Below, piece after piece: positions 22,498-34,725 of a DNA stretch of 64,000 nt. The position numbers and the translations under genes are program-made. Every line of letters starts with the position of its first letter. Positions within the stretch are counted from its first letter, which is position 1. Source of the stretch: Rhineura floridana (taxonomy: Eukaryota; Chordata; Lepidosauria; Squamata; Rhineuridae); the NCBI RefSeq assembly GCF_030035675.1, contig NC_084482.1:229716943-229780942 (forward strand), read 5' to 3'. Under the pieces are notes generated by a model. It had not been told where the DNA came from and made no database searches. It worked only from the letters and a program-made list of their open reading frames with translations.

Positions 22498-22977
22498 CCC
22501 ATGGGAGGGGGTGCAGGGGGTACATCTTACCTGGGCCTGGGGTCAAAAAGGGGGCCCAGGAGCCAAAGGAGGGGAGCTCCCTTTTCCTCCCTTTGTTATG
22601 TCATTTCCTGCTGGCTCCCATTCTGCAAGCCTGCTACAAATGGTGCTTTTTTTTCCTTTCCCCCCTAACTTGTGCAAAAAAGCATAACATTGTTCAAACA
22701 AATATTTGTATTTCTGTTGGATCCTGAAAATACAAATAATCAAACTTGAGGATTTTTTTCATTTTTTATGAAACTTACTCTGGAAGAAACTGAGCATGCT
22801 CGGTGGCCAAGGTAACAAGAGGAAGAGATACTTTGACCTTAAGAGGGCATGGTCATTAGGAAGCTAGATTAACCCTTCCCCTTTAGTATGAAAGGAAAAA
22901 TGAGGTTTGAGGGCTCATGTAAGGTAAGCAGTGTGAACCTTTAAACCCTATCACAATGAGAAAATCATCTCTCCAAA
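22498..22977. other. 5' flank of the hAT fragment
   Basis: It has no coding signature. It probably belongs to the hAT element whose transposase starts at 22978, since the gypsy LTR sequence stops at about 22497. Confidence 0.4.
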
Positions 22978-23728
22978 ATGTATTCTCACAAATCAGGAGC
23001 CCAGAAAAGAAAAGAAATAACAAGAGGAAAATGAAAAAAGGGGTCAACAAAAGCTCTTTCAATTTGGATTAAGTGCGGCTTCAAATTTTTTTTTATTGAA
23101 CTCACCTACAGAATTGGAGCAAGAAGAAACTGTTGAAAACCTCATCCCCAAACAAGGAGCAGTTGATTTGAGTAATCATGCACAGTATTTTGATGACGGG
23201 GCAGATGCAGAAAATGAAAATGGAAAACAGAAAGAAACAGACATACAGACACATGTGTAACTGAATTTGGAAGATGAGAGGCATAATCATAATGTAGGCC
23301 TTGACATTGGATGTATCACAACCGAGTTTCCTTCTCAAAAGGAAATAGAAAAGTATGTTACGAATGGTCACATCCCTCTGCCTAAAACATTCCCAAAAGA
23401 CACCTGCAATCAAGTGTTCCCAGAAAGCATACTGAAATTTCAAAGCACTAATGGAGAACTACATGTAAGAGACTGGCTTGTCTGGAGTCAACAGAAACAA
23501 GCTTTATATTGCTTTCCATGTCAATTATTTTGGCACAAGACAGTCAAGACTAGCACTTCTGCGTCTAAGTCTGCACTGGTATCTGCTGACGGCTGGGATT
23601 TTAATGGGAAGTGACGGAACCTTTCCTGCAGGATCCCAAAACATGAAAAAGGTAATAGTCACAGAGAATGTTACCTATCTTGGCGAGAACTAGAAAGGCG
23701 CCTGCTGTCTGAGACAGGAGTTGACATC
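22978..23728 (+). mobile_element. hAT transposase, N-terminal fragment (TTF-type zinc finger)
   Basis: The frame reads SHKSGAQKRKE at 22983, then TEFPSQKEIEKYV, VFPESILKFQ and RDWLVWSQQKQALYCFPCQL, the TTF-type zinc-finger region of ZMYM-like hAT transposases, then WRELERRLLSE. There are two or more frame breaks. The catalytic DDE and dimerisation regions are absent; the element is cut at 23728 by an LTR. Confidence 0.75.
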
Positions 23729-24487
23729 TGTGATATACCTGCTTATATTGTAAATATGGTAAGTGCTGGTTATATAGAAGACATATGTTAAGTGGAGTGA
23801 AAGAGGAGGGGGAGTACATGAGCAGCAGAATGCTGGATGATTGGCTGAGCATTTGAATGGCTGGGAGTATAAATGGAAGAATGACAGTTGAATCAGGGTG
23901 GTGGTTGTGGTGGATGTTGGAGGTTGAGAGAGGTGTTTAGAGGTTGCTGTTGTTGAGAGTGAGTCGGAGTTCTGAGGCAATTAATGAGAAGTAAAGTACA
24001 TGTCAGAATATAGATGAAACCATACGCTTTTAAACAAAGTCTTAAATAATCTTGTTATTTCTAGTACTAAATAAATATTTCTTGGTTAAACAAAAGCCTG
24101 ATTCCTTCAGCTGGGAAACACAAACCAGGGGGGATAGCAAGTAACCAAGGCTGAACAGTTGTATCAAATGGTGGCAGCGGCAGAGCGGAGGAAATTGTAT
24201 CCAGTACCACAGAGGAAACCCAGGGCTGTAAGCTTCAGAGTCAAGGGGCTGCAGGGGGGTTTAGAAATTACCTGTACCCAGTGACACAAGGTATTGGAAT
24301 AGCCAGGCAGAGACTAGGCACTGTCGATTGGCTAAAGGGTCACAGAGTGTCGGGTAGTGTGGTCTAGCAGGGGGATCGGTTGAGATCTGTGCTAGTGCTG
24401 TAAAGGGTAAAAAGGAAACCTGACGTTCCTGTCTGCTGGTAGCCACAAGTGATAGCTTCGCAGGTGGTGCTGGGGAAGGATGTCACA
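23729..24487 (+). mobile_element. LTR of the Gmr1-like family, apparently solo
   Basis: It starts TGTGATA and ends GATGTCACA, with a body like the reverse complement of 19029-19851 (GGTAAGTG, GGGGGAGTACATGAGCAGCA, TGGTGGCAGCGGCAGAGCGG). No matching target-site duplication is seen (ACATC left, GTGCC right), so it may come from recombination with the truncated 3' LTR at 22345 rather than a clean insertion. Confidence 0.7.
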
Positions 24488-25445
24488 GTGCCACATGCTA
24501 CATAAGACACCTGATTCCACTGGAACAAGATTGCAGAGGGGCACTCAGAGGAGGAGATGTTGCCCAACTAACCAGCCCTTCTCATTCCTTTCCAGATAAT
24601 CAAGGAGACAGGTGACCCTTTCCAGACAATTTCTCTGCAGTGCCCTGAAATGCATCTCCCAAGACTTTGTTCTATAGTCAGCTGGAAGGACCGGCTACTT
24701 GCTTGCCCATGTGCTCACCTGGCCTGCTCTGCCCTTCCCAAAGCACCCCATTGACATTGAATGAGCAACAGAGAGTCGGAAGCTGATGTGGCATCAGTGG
24801 ATCTGGGAAACTCCATGCTGGTGTATTCCTGCATCAGCCAAAGGGCTCAGATATGCCATACCTCTGAGGGATGTTGGAGTTCTGTTCCCATCAACTAAAA
24901 GACCCCCCCACAACTTCTCAGATTTTAGTGGGCATGTCTTTGACATTTTGAAGCCTCATGTCACATTTATAAGAGGTAGAAATGTATTGGTTTCTTCAAT
25001 GGAAGATTAAATGTTTTGTTGGAATGTATGAGGTTCAACTCCAACTTGGTGGGTTGAGGCTGCATGGGGTTAAAAAGGGTAGCTAGAGAGAGATAGACCT
25101 CTTGCTGGTTGAGGCTATACCTAACCCTTTGATCCTGCCTTCTCTTCCCTTCCTGCTAGACTGATAAGGAAAGGAATGTTGAATTCCAATTCCTTCCCGC
25201 CTCTTTCAGTTTTTTCTCTTTCTCTCGAGAGGGGAGCAGACATCTTCTCTTTGTCTCTCCTCTCAACCAGGATGAGGGCGAGCACTGGGACCAATGCTCA
25301 CTTCTCCAGCATAGCCAGTTAAGCTAGATATAGAACTCTTTCCTATCAAGCATGTACTTCCAGAATAAAGTAGTTGTTTCTTATTTTAAAACTTAAAGTC
25401 TCTGTCTGACTAATTTGCAGGGAAGGTAGAATCTTAACAAAGATT
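24488..25445. other. Nothing recognised
   Basis: Short open frames only, no family signatures and no match elsewhere in the window. Confidence 0.5.
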
Positions 25446-25471
25446 CACACACACACACACACACACACACA
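25446..25471 (+). repeat. (CA)n microsatellite
   Basis: About 13 perfect CA units. Confidence 0.95.
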
Positions 25472-26229
25472 GCTCGCTCAATACTCTCCGTTCTGCAGCG
25501 CTACACAACTTTGCTATGCATCTCAATAGAGAGAAATTCCGACATGTTTTAGGGTGCTATATTGTCTATGCAATATCAGGTACAGAATGCACACACCTGT
25601 GAGGACCCTGACCCAGGAGGGGTTAATTCCCTCTCTAGCTGCAGGACGATGCAAGCAAGACCCTCTGCTCAGGGGTGATGAGGCTGTACAGTGTCCAGGG
25701 CAGATTCCTTGGCTTAGACATGGGGTGCCAAAGCTCCCCAGTCACAGGCTCTCCCCATCTGATGCCCAGGGGTGCAATTCTTCCTCCTGGCCCTGTCAGA
25801 GGTGGGTATGTTTGATTCTGGAGGGTTGGAGGAGGGGGGCTTCCTGTGTTGCATTGAGGGCATCTGCAGGGCATGAGGGGACTCTGTGCCAACAGCCACA
25901 TTTGCAACAAAGCATGGCAATTCATCCCACTTCCAATAATCCCAAACTCCAGTTTTTTGGAGAGAGGCTTGCTCAGTTCTGTGCTCTGTGCTGCAGTGAC
26001 CTCAGGTGCTTAATCCATCACTATCTACATGCCCCAATATAATATTCTTCCATGTACAACAAACTCCAGATCATGTCAGTCTGAAGCAAAGGCTCTCTTT
26101 TCTCCTATAAAATATTCCAGGTGGCATCTGTAAAATCCAAAGTCTGTTTTTCATATACATGCTCCATGTTTCCAGTAACAATGAATAAAATTCAGATTTT
26201 TGGGATTTGTTTTCAGGGGTTTCAATCTT
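25472..26229. other. Nothing recognised
   Basis: A 162-codon open frame at 25554-26042 has no domain I recognise, no good start context and overlapping opposite-strand frames. I do not call it a gene. Confidence 0.45.
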
Positions 26230-27868
26230 CTGTTAAGCTCATCTTTGGATGCACACCTTAATGTGGTGAGGGGGTTTGAGTGTGTTGAAGAATCTGAGAG
26301 CAAAGCCGTCAGGAGTTACGACCAAGAGGCTACACTCCTAGCAGGGGCACCCAAGGCAGAATGGTAAAAGCTGAAACACCAGACTAAGATGCATCCAAAC
26401 TCAGAGGAAGGCAATGGTAAACCACCTTGGAATATCTCTTACCGCGAAAACCCTATGAACAGAGTATCCAAAATGCAACATAAGATAGTGCTGGAAGATG
26501 AGACCCCAGGTCAGAAGGCACTCACCGAGCTACTGTTGAAGAACAAAGGACAAGGACAAGTAGTGCTGTGACTAATGATGCAGCTGGGTCAAAGCCAAAA
26601 GAAAGCCCAGAGGCTGATGCGCACAGATGTGAAAGGAGAGTCCGGAGTTGTACGACGCACACAATAGGAACATGGAATGTGAGAAGCATGAACCAGGAAA
26701 AGTTAGAAATTGTCAAGCAAGAAATGGAACACATCAACATTACAATAGTTGGTGTGAGCGAACTAAAATGGATGGGAATGCGACATTTCCAATCAGGCAA
26801 CTACAAAATATTTTATGCAGGAAATGAGAAATTAAGAAGAAATGGGTTTGCTTTAATAGTGAGAAGTGTTGTAGCAAAAGCAATTAGGAGCTACAACGCA
26901 AGGTCTGAGCGAGTGATATCAATGAGATTTAATGGGAAACCTATCAACATAACCATCATCCAAGTCTATGCTCTGACAGCAAATGCAGAAGAAGAGGAAT
27001 TGGAGAGATTTAATGCAAAAGTACAGGAAGAAATTGATCACACACACCAAAACAAGATGTGCTGATAATCAAGGGGGATTGGAATGCAAAAGTAGGGAAC
27101 AGAGAAGAATTAGGAATTGTGGGGAAATGGGGCCTAGGAGACAAACGAAACAGGAGAAAGACTTGCTGAATTCTGGGAAGCCAATAATTTGTTTCTTGCG
27201 AACACATTTTTTGAACAACTGAAAAGACGACTATACACGTGGACATCACCAAATGGTCAATATAGGAATCAAATTGATTATATAATGGGTAGCAGAAGGT
27301 GTACTTTCTGCAAAAACAAGACCAGGAGCAGATTGCAGTACAGATCATGAACTGGTCGTATCGAAAATCAGAGGAAAGCTAAAGAAGACCAACAAAGCAA
27401 TCATAATGCCAAAATACAATTTAAATAACATCCCAGAAGCAGATAAAGATCAAATGAGGAACAGGTTTGAGGCTTTAAACTTAGTTGACAGAGAACCAGA
27501 AGAACTATGGAATGAAGTCAGAGATGTTATCAGAGAAGAATGCAAAAAGACAATACCTCTAGTTAAAAAGAGAGAAAGACCCCAATGGATGACTGAAGAA
27601 ACTCTTCAAATGGTTAAAGAGAGAAGGAAAGCAAAATCAAAAGGAGATAGAAACACAGTCAGAACCCTAAATGCAACAATACAGCGACTAGTAAGTAGGG
27701 ACAAAGAGAACTATTACAATAGTTACTGTATAGAAATAGAAGAGGACAACAAAAAGGCTAGAACAAGAGCCCTATTCCAAAGGATACAAGCTACTGAGAC
27801 TGAATCAGTCCAAATTTTGACCAAAATCTGTCAAGAAATATGGAAAACTAAACAATGGTATTCGTATT
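26230..27868 (+). mobile_element. RTE-BovB LINE, 5' half
   Basis: 5' leader, then the endonuclease: GTWNVRSMNQ (about 26670), VSELKWMGM, FNGKPINITIIQVYA, GDWNAKVGN (frame break after about 27060), then the linker region ending QILTKICQEIW. It stops at about 27868 where an inverted BovB begins. It has several frame breaks and no RT. Confidence 0.85.
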
Positions 27869-29822
27869 CTATTGGTATTCGTGGTCCATGGTACCAGCAA
27901 AGCTCTACTCCACCACCACATTTCAAATGAGTTGATTTTTCTTTTCACTGTCCAACTTTCACATCCATACATAGAGATCAGGAATACCATGGTCTGAAAT
28001 GTCTGGAGTTTGGTGTTCAATAATGTATCTTTGCATTTGAGGATCTTTTCTCATAATTACCCTCCCCAGTCCTAGCCTTCTTCTAATTTCTTGTCTCCAT
28101 TTAGTTAAGGACTCTGCCAAGGTATAATCCTTGACAACTTCAGTGTCATTGTTGCCAAATTTAAAGTTACATAAATCTTCTATAGTCATTACTTTAGTCT
28201 TTTTGACAGTCAGCTGTAGTCCTGCTTTTGTGCTTTCCTCTTTAACTTTCATCAGCATTCGTTTCAAATCATTACTGGTTTCTGCTAATAATATGGTATC
28301 GTCCACATAAATTATCGATATTTCTCCCTCCAATTTTCACACCTCCTTCATCTTGGTCCAATCCCTCTTTCCGTATGATATGTTCTGTGCATAGATTAAA
28401 CAAACAGGGTGATAAAATACACCCCATCTCACACCCTTTCCGATGGGGAACCAATCATTTCCTCCATATTCTGTCCTTACAGTAGCCTCTTGTGCAGAGT
28501 ATAGGTTGTGCATCAGGACAATCAGATGCTGTGGCACCCCCATTACTTTTAAAGCATTCCATAGTTTTTCATGATCTACACAGTTAAAGGCTTTGCTATC
28601 ATCTATAAAGCACAGGGTGATTTCCTTCTGGAATTCCTTGCTCCGTTCCATTATCCAACGTATGTTTGCGATATGATCTCTGGTGCCTCTTCCCTTTCTA
28701 AATCCAGCTTGGAAGTCTGGCATTTCTCGCTCCATATATGGTAAGAGCCTTTGTTGTAGAATCTTGAGCGTTACTTTACTTGTATGGGATATTAAGGCAA
28801 TAGTTCTATAATTACTGCATGCCCTGGGATCCCATTACTTTGGGGTTGGAATGTATGTTGAACACTTCTAGTCTGTGGGCCATTGTTTTTGTCTGCTGTT
28901 GTTATGTGCCTTCAAGTCAACTATGACTTATGGTGACCCTATTAATGGGCCATTGTTTAGTATTCCATATTTGTTGACAAATTTTTGTCAAAATTTGGAC
29001 TAATTCAGTCTCAGTAGCTTGTAGCAACTCTATTGGTATGCCATCTATTCCTCGTGTTCTGTTTCTTCCAAGTATTTTAAGAGCAGCTTTCACCTCACAT
29101 TCTGAAATTTCTGGCTCTTCATCATATGGTTCCTCCATGAATGAATCTGTCATCCTGGCATCTCTTTTATAGAGTTATTCAGTGTACTGCTTCCATCTTC
29201 CTTTTATTTTATCTCAGTCAGTCAGTTTGTTCCCCTGTTGATTATTCAGCATCCCTACTCTTGGTCTAAATTTTGCTTTAATTTCTTCCTGTACTTCTGC
29301 ATAAAATCTCTCGATTTCTTCTTCTTCTGTGTTTGCCATTGGAGCATAGACTGAGATGATGGTTATGTTGATAGGTTTCCCATTAAATCTCATTGACGTC
29401 ACTCACTCAGATTTTGCATTATAGCTCCAAATTGCTTTTGCTATGTCTCTTCTCACTATTAGAACAACCCCGTTTCTTCTTAATTTCTCATTTCCTGCAT
29501 AAAATATTTTGTAGTTGCCTGAAAATGTCCCATTCCCATCCATCTTAATTCACATCATAACTCATTGTCTCAAGTATTATATTGTTGATACATCCATTTC
29601 TTGCATGACAATTTCTAGGTTTCCCTGGTTCATGCTTCTCACATTCCATGTTGCTATTGTGTGCATCATGCAACTCCAGACTCTCCTTTTGCATCTGTGC
29701 GCATCAGCCTCTGGGCTTCCTTTCGGCTTTGACCCAGCTGCGTCATTAGTCACAGCGCTACTCTTGTCCTTTGTTCTTCCCCAGTAGCTCACAGAGTGCC
29801 TTCTGACCTGGGGGTCTCATCT
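27869..29822 (-). mobile_element. RTE-BovB LINE, antisense, near full span with deletions
   Basis: On the minus strand from 29822: leader, TIATWNVRSMNQ (29640), FNGKPINITIISVYAPM (29390), RILLQATETELVQILTKIC-like linker (29020), RT with AGFRKGRGTRDH and CFIDDSKAFNCVDH (28700-28590), YVDDTILLAE (28310; the usual YADD is YVDD) and QTMVFLISMYGCESWT (27990). The end meets the head of the plus-strand BovB, forming an inverted pair. It corresponds in place to the BovB upstream of genes A and B. Confidence 0.85.
28889..28945 (-). mobile_element. 57-bp BovB-type 3' tail insertion with target-site duplication
   Basis: GTTATGTGCCTTCAAGTCAA and GACTTATGGTGACCCTAT are the BovB (or Sauria SINE) 3' tail. 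It is bracketed by a perfect 13-bp repeat, TGGGCCATTGTTT (28876-28888 and 28946-28958), inside the larger BovB. It is an extreme 5' truncation. Confidence 0.85.
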
Positions 29823-30551
<729 letters not shown>

Positions 30552-30705
30552 AAGAGCTTTCATCAGAATGGCTCCCTTCAGGCACATCAAAGGATCCGTT
30601 CAAGGAAAGAGATGTATAAATGCTTTCAATGTGGAGAAAGCTTTAAGCGGAGTTCAATTCTTTCTGTGCATCAAAGTATCCATACGAGGAATCCGGGCTA
30701 CCAAC
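30552..30705 (+). pseudogene. Finger relics downstream of the gene C stop
   Basis: In other frames the DNA reads KSFHQNGSLQAHQRIRSR and then a complete finger, MYKCFQCGESFKRSSILSVH followed by QSIH. Genes A and B have the same pieces after their stops in poorer shape. This supports a longer ancestral array. Confidence 0.65.
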
Positions 30706-32150
30706 TGGATTTTTGTTGTTACCTCCATGTGCATCATTCGAACATCAGTTTTCATGATGGGCTTAGTAGTCTTTGCCACACAGCGTCTAATACAACGTAA
30801 CACCAACTGGATTATTACATATATGAGCACCAGCAAGAATAGTCCCATTAGAACATAGTTTAGCAGATTTTTTACTAGGCCTCCTAGTCATCCCGCTGGA
30901 TTCTGTAGCCATCCCCACCAATCAAAATCGCTACTCCGGTCAAAATAAGCTACTGCTGCTATTTGCTCAGCATGATCTATTATGGAGTTGGCATGGGATT
31001 CAATCTCTCCAGCTGAACTGTTTATGTAGGAACAACATTCACTCCCAATGATGGTGCAAGTCATTCCATCCGTAGCGAGCAGAGTCCAGTGCCATCCTGT
31101 TTTGGAGAACCGTTTTCCTTATTTAGGTTTGGGTAGCTGGTAGGGTCATTATAGCCTTAGAGGCCACAGGAAGAGCTTCTTTGATCTCATTTGCAAGAAT
31201 TTCCACTACAGATTGAAGTCTCAGTACTCCAGAACCTACAGCAGCTGTGCCAGCCGAGGGCAGGACAGAGCACCCTATTACTGAGCCCATCGTTAAGGGC
31301 CTGCAGTTTTCTATGTCCCATTGTACAGAGTGGTGAGCAGGTTTTGATTTCTCTCTTTTTTCTCTGATTGGCGAGGCTCTCTTGTTCCTGATTCTACCAA
31401 CTGGAAGTACCTGAGTGACCCTGACAGCTGGTATAAGCCAGGCCACATAGCAGAAGCCAATCCAATATTTTGGCAATACTTTATAGGCTTTATCTCCACA
31501 GACCCAATAACATCGTACTAGAGCTTCCCATGAGCCTTTGTGGAAGGGGGGAAGACCATGTTTTCCATGGTTGAACTTACTACCTTTGGTAGTATGGGCC
31601 AGCTATTCCCCGCCAAGGGACACCACCACCTGGATCATGAGAGTTCCTAGTCCCATTCCCAAAGCACACTCCCCAATCATTCAGGTATTTCCAATCCCAT
31701 ACCTGATGACCACCAGAATTGGCAAAGGCAGAACAATGGATCATGTTATCAAGAGAATAGTCACAGGAAGCATGAAAATCATGATAATCTTGGCAGAAAG
31801 TGAGATTCTGGGTGTGGTTATTTCTCCAGTCCCCTTCAAGGGTGAAATAATGTTTGCATTTACTTACACCAACCTCTATGACTTTCTTTCCTTTGGTCTG
31901 GTTTCCCGAAAAACAGAACTCATCCAATTTTGGCAGGACCTACCAAATCCCATTTTGTTGGGCCACAGGGGCAATGTCCCAGGTAAAATTTGTGCTTAAC
32001 CATTTCCATTCCATAGGTATAAAAATGGGGGCCGTGTCACTGATGTTCTCTTCAGTCAAAGGGATGGGTGCAAGGTCAACGCCCCCCTCACCATTTACAG
32101 GAAGTAGGGAGCATATCCAACAGTTACTCACACTAGAGTGAAAGAGACCA
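30706..32150 (-). mobile_element. Retroviral env fossil, gamma-type Env
   Basis: On the minus strand the order is: surface unit with a CWIC motif (near 32125), further surface-unit sequence (CQDYHDFHASC near 31780), a basic cleavage-like region, fusion-peptide-like stretch, CTIIGSECC (the CX6CC motif, near 31050), and a membrane span (near 30850-30800). CXXC plus CX6CC is the layout of covalently linked gamma-type Env. It is broken with several breaks; no gag, pol or LTR is attached. It starts immediately 3' of the gene C finger relics. Confidence 0.85.
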
Positions 32151-33505
32151 ACATGTATATAAAGAAACAGCAGCGTAACTAGGGGGTGCAGAGGGGTGCA
32201 GACCACACCAGGTGTCACCATCAGTGGGGGTGACACCCAGAACTGCCCCTAGGCACCAGGAAGCAGGGCAGTTGCTGCAGAGCATTTTTCCCCCCATCCT
32301 GTCTGGCCTGCCTGCTCATGAGCTGGGAATTTTAGGTGGGAGGTTTGAATCTGCTCTTGGGCTGCGCTTCCCGGTGCCTAGGGGCAGCTCTGGATGTCAC
32401 CCCCTCTGATAAGGTTTGGAAAACCTCCGCTGTTAAGGCTTGGAAGAGGAGAAAGTCACAAGTCTTAAGCTGATGCGAAGGAGAGCACGCTGCCGCCTCT
32501 GCTGTTGCGATGGCTCCAGCTTCTCCCAGCCAGCTTTAGGCGCTGTTGTTGTGGGTGGTGCAGGTACCTCCCGGGGGGGCGTTTCTTCCCTTGCCGGGCA
32601 GCAGGCGGGGTGGTGGTTGTTGGAGCTTGAGAAGCGGCTCCCCGCGGCTCACTTTGAAAGAGCCACTTTTGCCTCTGATCTTTCTGGCTTGTCTGCGGCT
32701 GAACAGCCCAATGAGGCGAAAGGGAGCCACACGCATGTTACAGGCGCGCATAGCTGGTGGGGCTGGTAAGGGATCGGAGGCATTCAAAGCAACCCTGCCA
32801 GGTGGCACTGAAAAGCGGCTTGAGGTAGGGGGAGTCAAAGGGCTCTCATTCCGTCTCTCTCCTCCGCCTGCTGCATTTTTAAGAGCTTCCTGTTGCAGGA
32901 GAAAGCTGAACTTTCTCACAGTCTGCGCCCTTGTTTTGTGTTTGGACTCTCCCCTCCATCCCCATTTGAAGAAAACCGGCTGAGCTTAGCGATTAGAACC
33001 TTTCTTGATACCAGAGATCGGCCCAGGAAGAAACAGGGACAGTGCTTCTGTCCATGTGCAGAGTGTTTTCCCTCCCCCTCTCCTGCTTCACTGACTGCAA
33101 TGCAATTTCTAGAGCCAGCCAGCTTTCCAATTCGGAGTGGGCAACTGAGCCTAGGCAGCTTCCAGACAACGGGGAAACCTGATATTCACTTAACATTCTT
33201 TTTGGATGCTAAATATTGCAGAGGCCTGTGTGTTGTATAATTATTGTATAATAATAGCAATGATTAATAGGCAAAGATTGTAGTGTGTTACAATACAGGT
33301 GTGCCCTGGGGCCTGGGAGAAAAGTATGGTGACTTTGTGAAGACAAATTACCATGTGAAATTGTAAAGGATAAAAGCCTCACACAAGCAATAGGATGATG
33401 TTGTCAGTGACTGAACATGGCATTTCATTTACACATTTACACTTGGATCACTTGGATCACTTTCATGCCATACATTTATTCCACTGTTATTTCACATTTA
33501 AACAG

Positions 33506-34027
33506 CAGGGCTGCTGCCAAAAGGTGGTCAGGTTGGGCCCTGGCCGAGGGGTCCCTGAAGGGCCCCTCCTTAGGGTGTGGGGGTAGTGCTCCCCTTCCGT
33601 GACCCTCAGCAGGGTCGACTCCTGACCCTGCCACACATAGCAGAGACAAAACTCTCAGGGGCTCCCAGACTGTGCGGGCCCACAGCGCCGGCCCGCTCCA
33701 CCTACATCTCCTCTCTTTTTGTGAATGCCTTGTGCGCTCTGCGCACAGCTGCCGTCAACCACAATGGCAGCAGAGGCTTCTGCCATCTTAGTGTAGCATA
33801 CATGCATGCCATCAACAAAGATGGTGGTAGGGGTATCAGCCCCTTAGAGAAGCCTCCGCTGCCATCTTAGTTGATGGCAGCGACCTGTGTGCCCAGTGTG
33901 CAGGGCCTTCACAGAAAGAGAAGAGGTAGGTGGAGCAGTCCCACATGGTCTGTAGGAGGGGTCTGGGAGTGGGGGGCCCAGGGTAGGCTGGTGCCTAAGG
34001 GCCCAGTCATGCCTGGCGCCTGCCCTG
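33506..34027. mobile_element. Non-autonomous hAT-like element (522 bp)
   Basis: The ends CAGGGCTGCTGCCA and (reverse) CAGGGCAGGCGCCA are imperfect inverted repeats. They are flanked by an 8-bp duplication with one mismatch, TTAAACAG (33498-33505) and TTAAATAG (34028-34035). An 8-bp duplication and CAG-type ends fit hAT. No transposase is encoded. Confidence 0.7.
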
Positions 34028-34033
34028 TTAAAT

Positions 34034-34272
34034 AGTCATGACTTCCCTCAAAGAATCCTGGGAAGGGTAGTTGGTGGAGGGAGCTGAGAGTTAGGAAACC
34101 GCTATATCCTTCACAGAGGTTCAATTCTCAGAGTGGTTTAACAATCAATCTCTCTTTCCAGGGAACTGGAGAACTGTAGGTCTCTGAATGGAATTGGATT
34201 CTTCTAACAATTCTCAGCACCCTTCATAAACTACACTTCCCAGGATTCTTTGAGGGAAGCCATGACTATTTC
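34034..34272. repeat. MITE-like inverted-repeat element, copy 6
   Basis: It has long inverted arms of about 55 bp: AGTCATGACTTCCCTCAAAG at the left and CTTTGAGGGAAGCCATGACT at the right, with ACTACACTTCCCAGGAT next to the right arm. It is related to, but distinct from, the copies beside CR1. Confidence 0.65.
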
Positions 34273-34554
34273 AAGTGGTATAAATGCATGGTGCGCATGC
34301 TGACCTTACACAACCCTTTAACAATATTGAATAACAACGGGACAAGCAAAAGGTTATGTGAAGGTAGGGCCTGTATAGTAATTTTTTTTAAATAATGTTT
34401 TTATTGGTTTTGGGTAGAACAGAATACAAAACAAGAAAATACAAAAAGCATTACTAAGGATTCTGTATGGTCTGGTAGGGGAGGAGGTCCATGGGGTGAC
34501 ATCATGAGTTACTGCACCGGGTGACACCAACCCCAGTGATGCCACTGACCTGTT

Positions 34555-34725
34555 CCAGTTTATCTGGACACTCCTTCATGTGTGGTGTCCAGGAGTGAAT
34601 GCAGTATCCAAGATGAGGCCTAACTAGTGCCTAATAGAGGGGGACTCTACTTTATGTGATTTGGAAATGATATTTCTGTTAATGGAACTTAAAATAGTAT
34701 TTGCCTTTTTTGCAGCCACATCACA
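34555..34725 (-). repeat. CR1-like LINE fragment, antisense
   Basis: GTGAATGCAGTATCCAAGAT, GGCCTAACTAGTGCCTAATA and GAGGGGGACT follow the antisense RT end of CR1 elements. Confidence 0.6.

Larger units (their letters stand above)
32168..34547. repeat. Composite of DNA-transposon-like pieces
   Basis: The left edge CAGCAGCGTAACTAGGGGG and the right edge CCCAGTGATGCCACTG (reverse complement CAGTGGCATCACTGGGG) look like hAT-type terminal repeats, and both are followed inward by GGTGTCACC-like text. No 8-bp duplication matches across them, so they may be two broken elements. A G+C-rich stretch (32440-32900) of unknown nature, a complete small hAT (33506-34027) and a MITE (34034-34272) lie inside. 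Confidence 0.35.

Noticed and set aside
25554-26042. 162-codon plus-strand frame
   Set aside because: No recognisable domain, and frames on the opposite strand overlap it; probably chance.
26372-26560. Possible host gene with GTWNVRSM motif upstream of gene C
   Set aside because: It is the BovB endonuclease, a LINE.
32440-32983. G+C-rich block as a promoter for gene B
   Set aside because: It has no ATG exon or donor like the other copies, lies 11 kb upstream, and sits inside DNA-transposon-like sequence. Kept only as a possibility.
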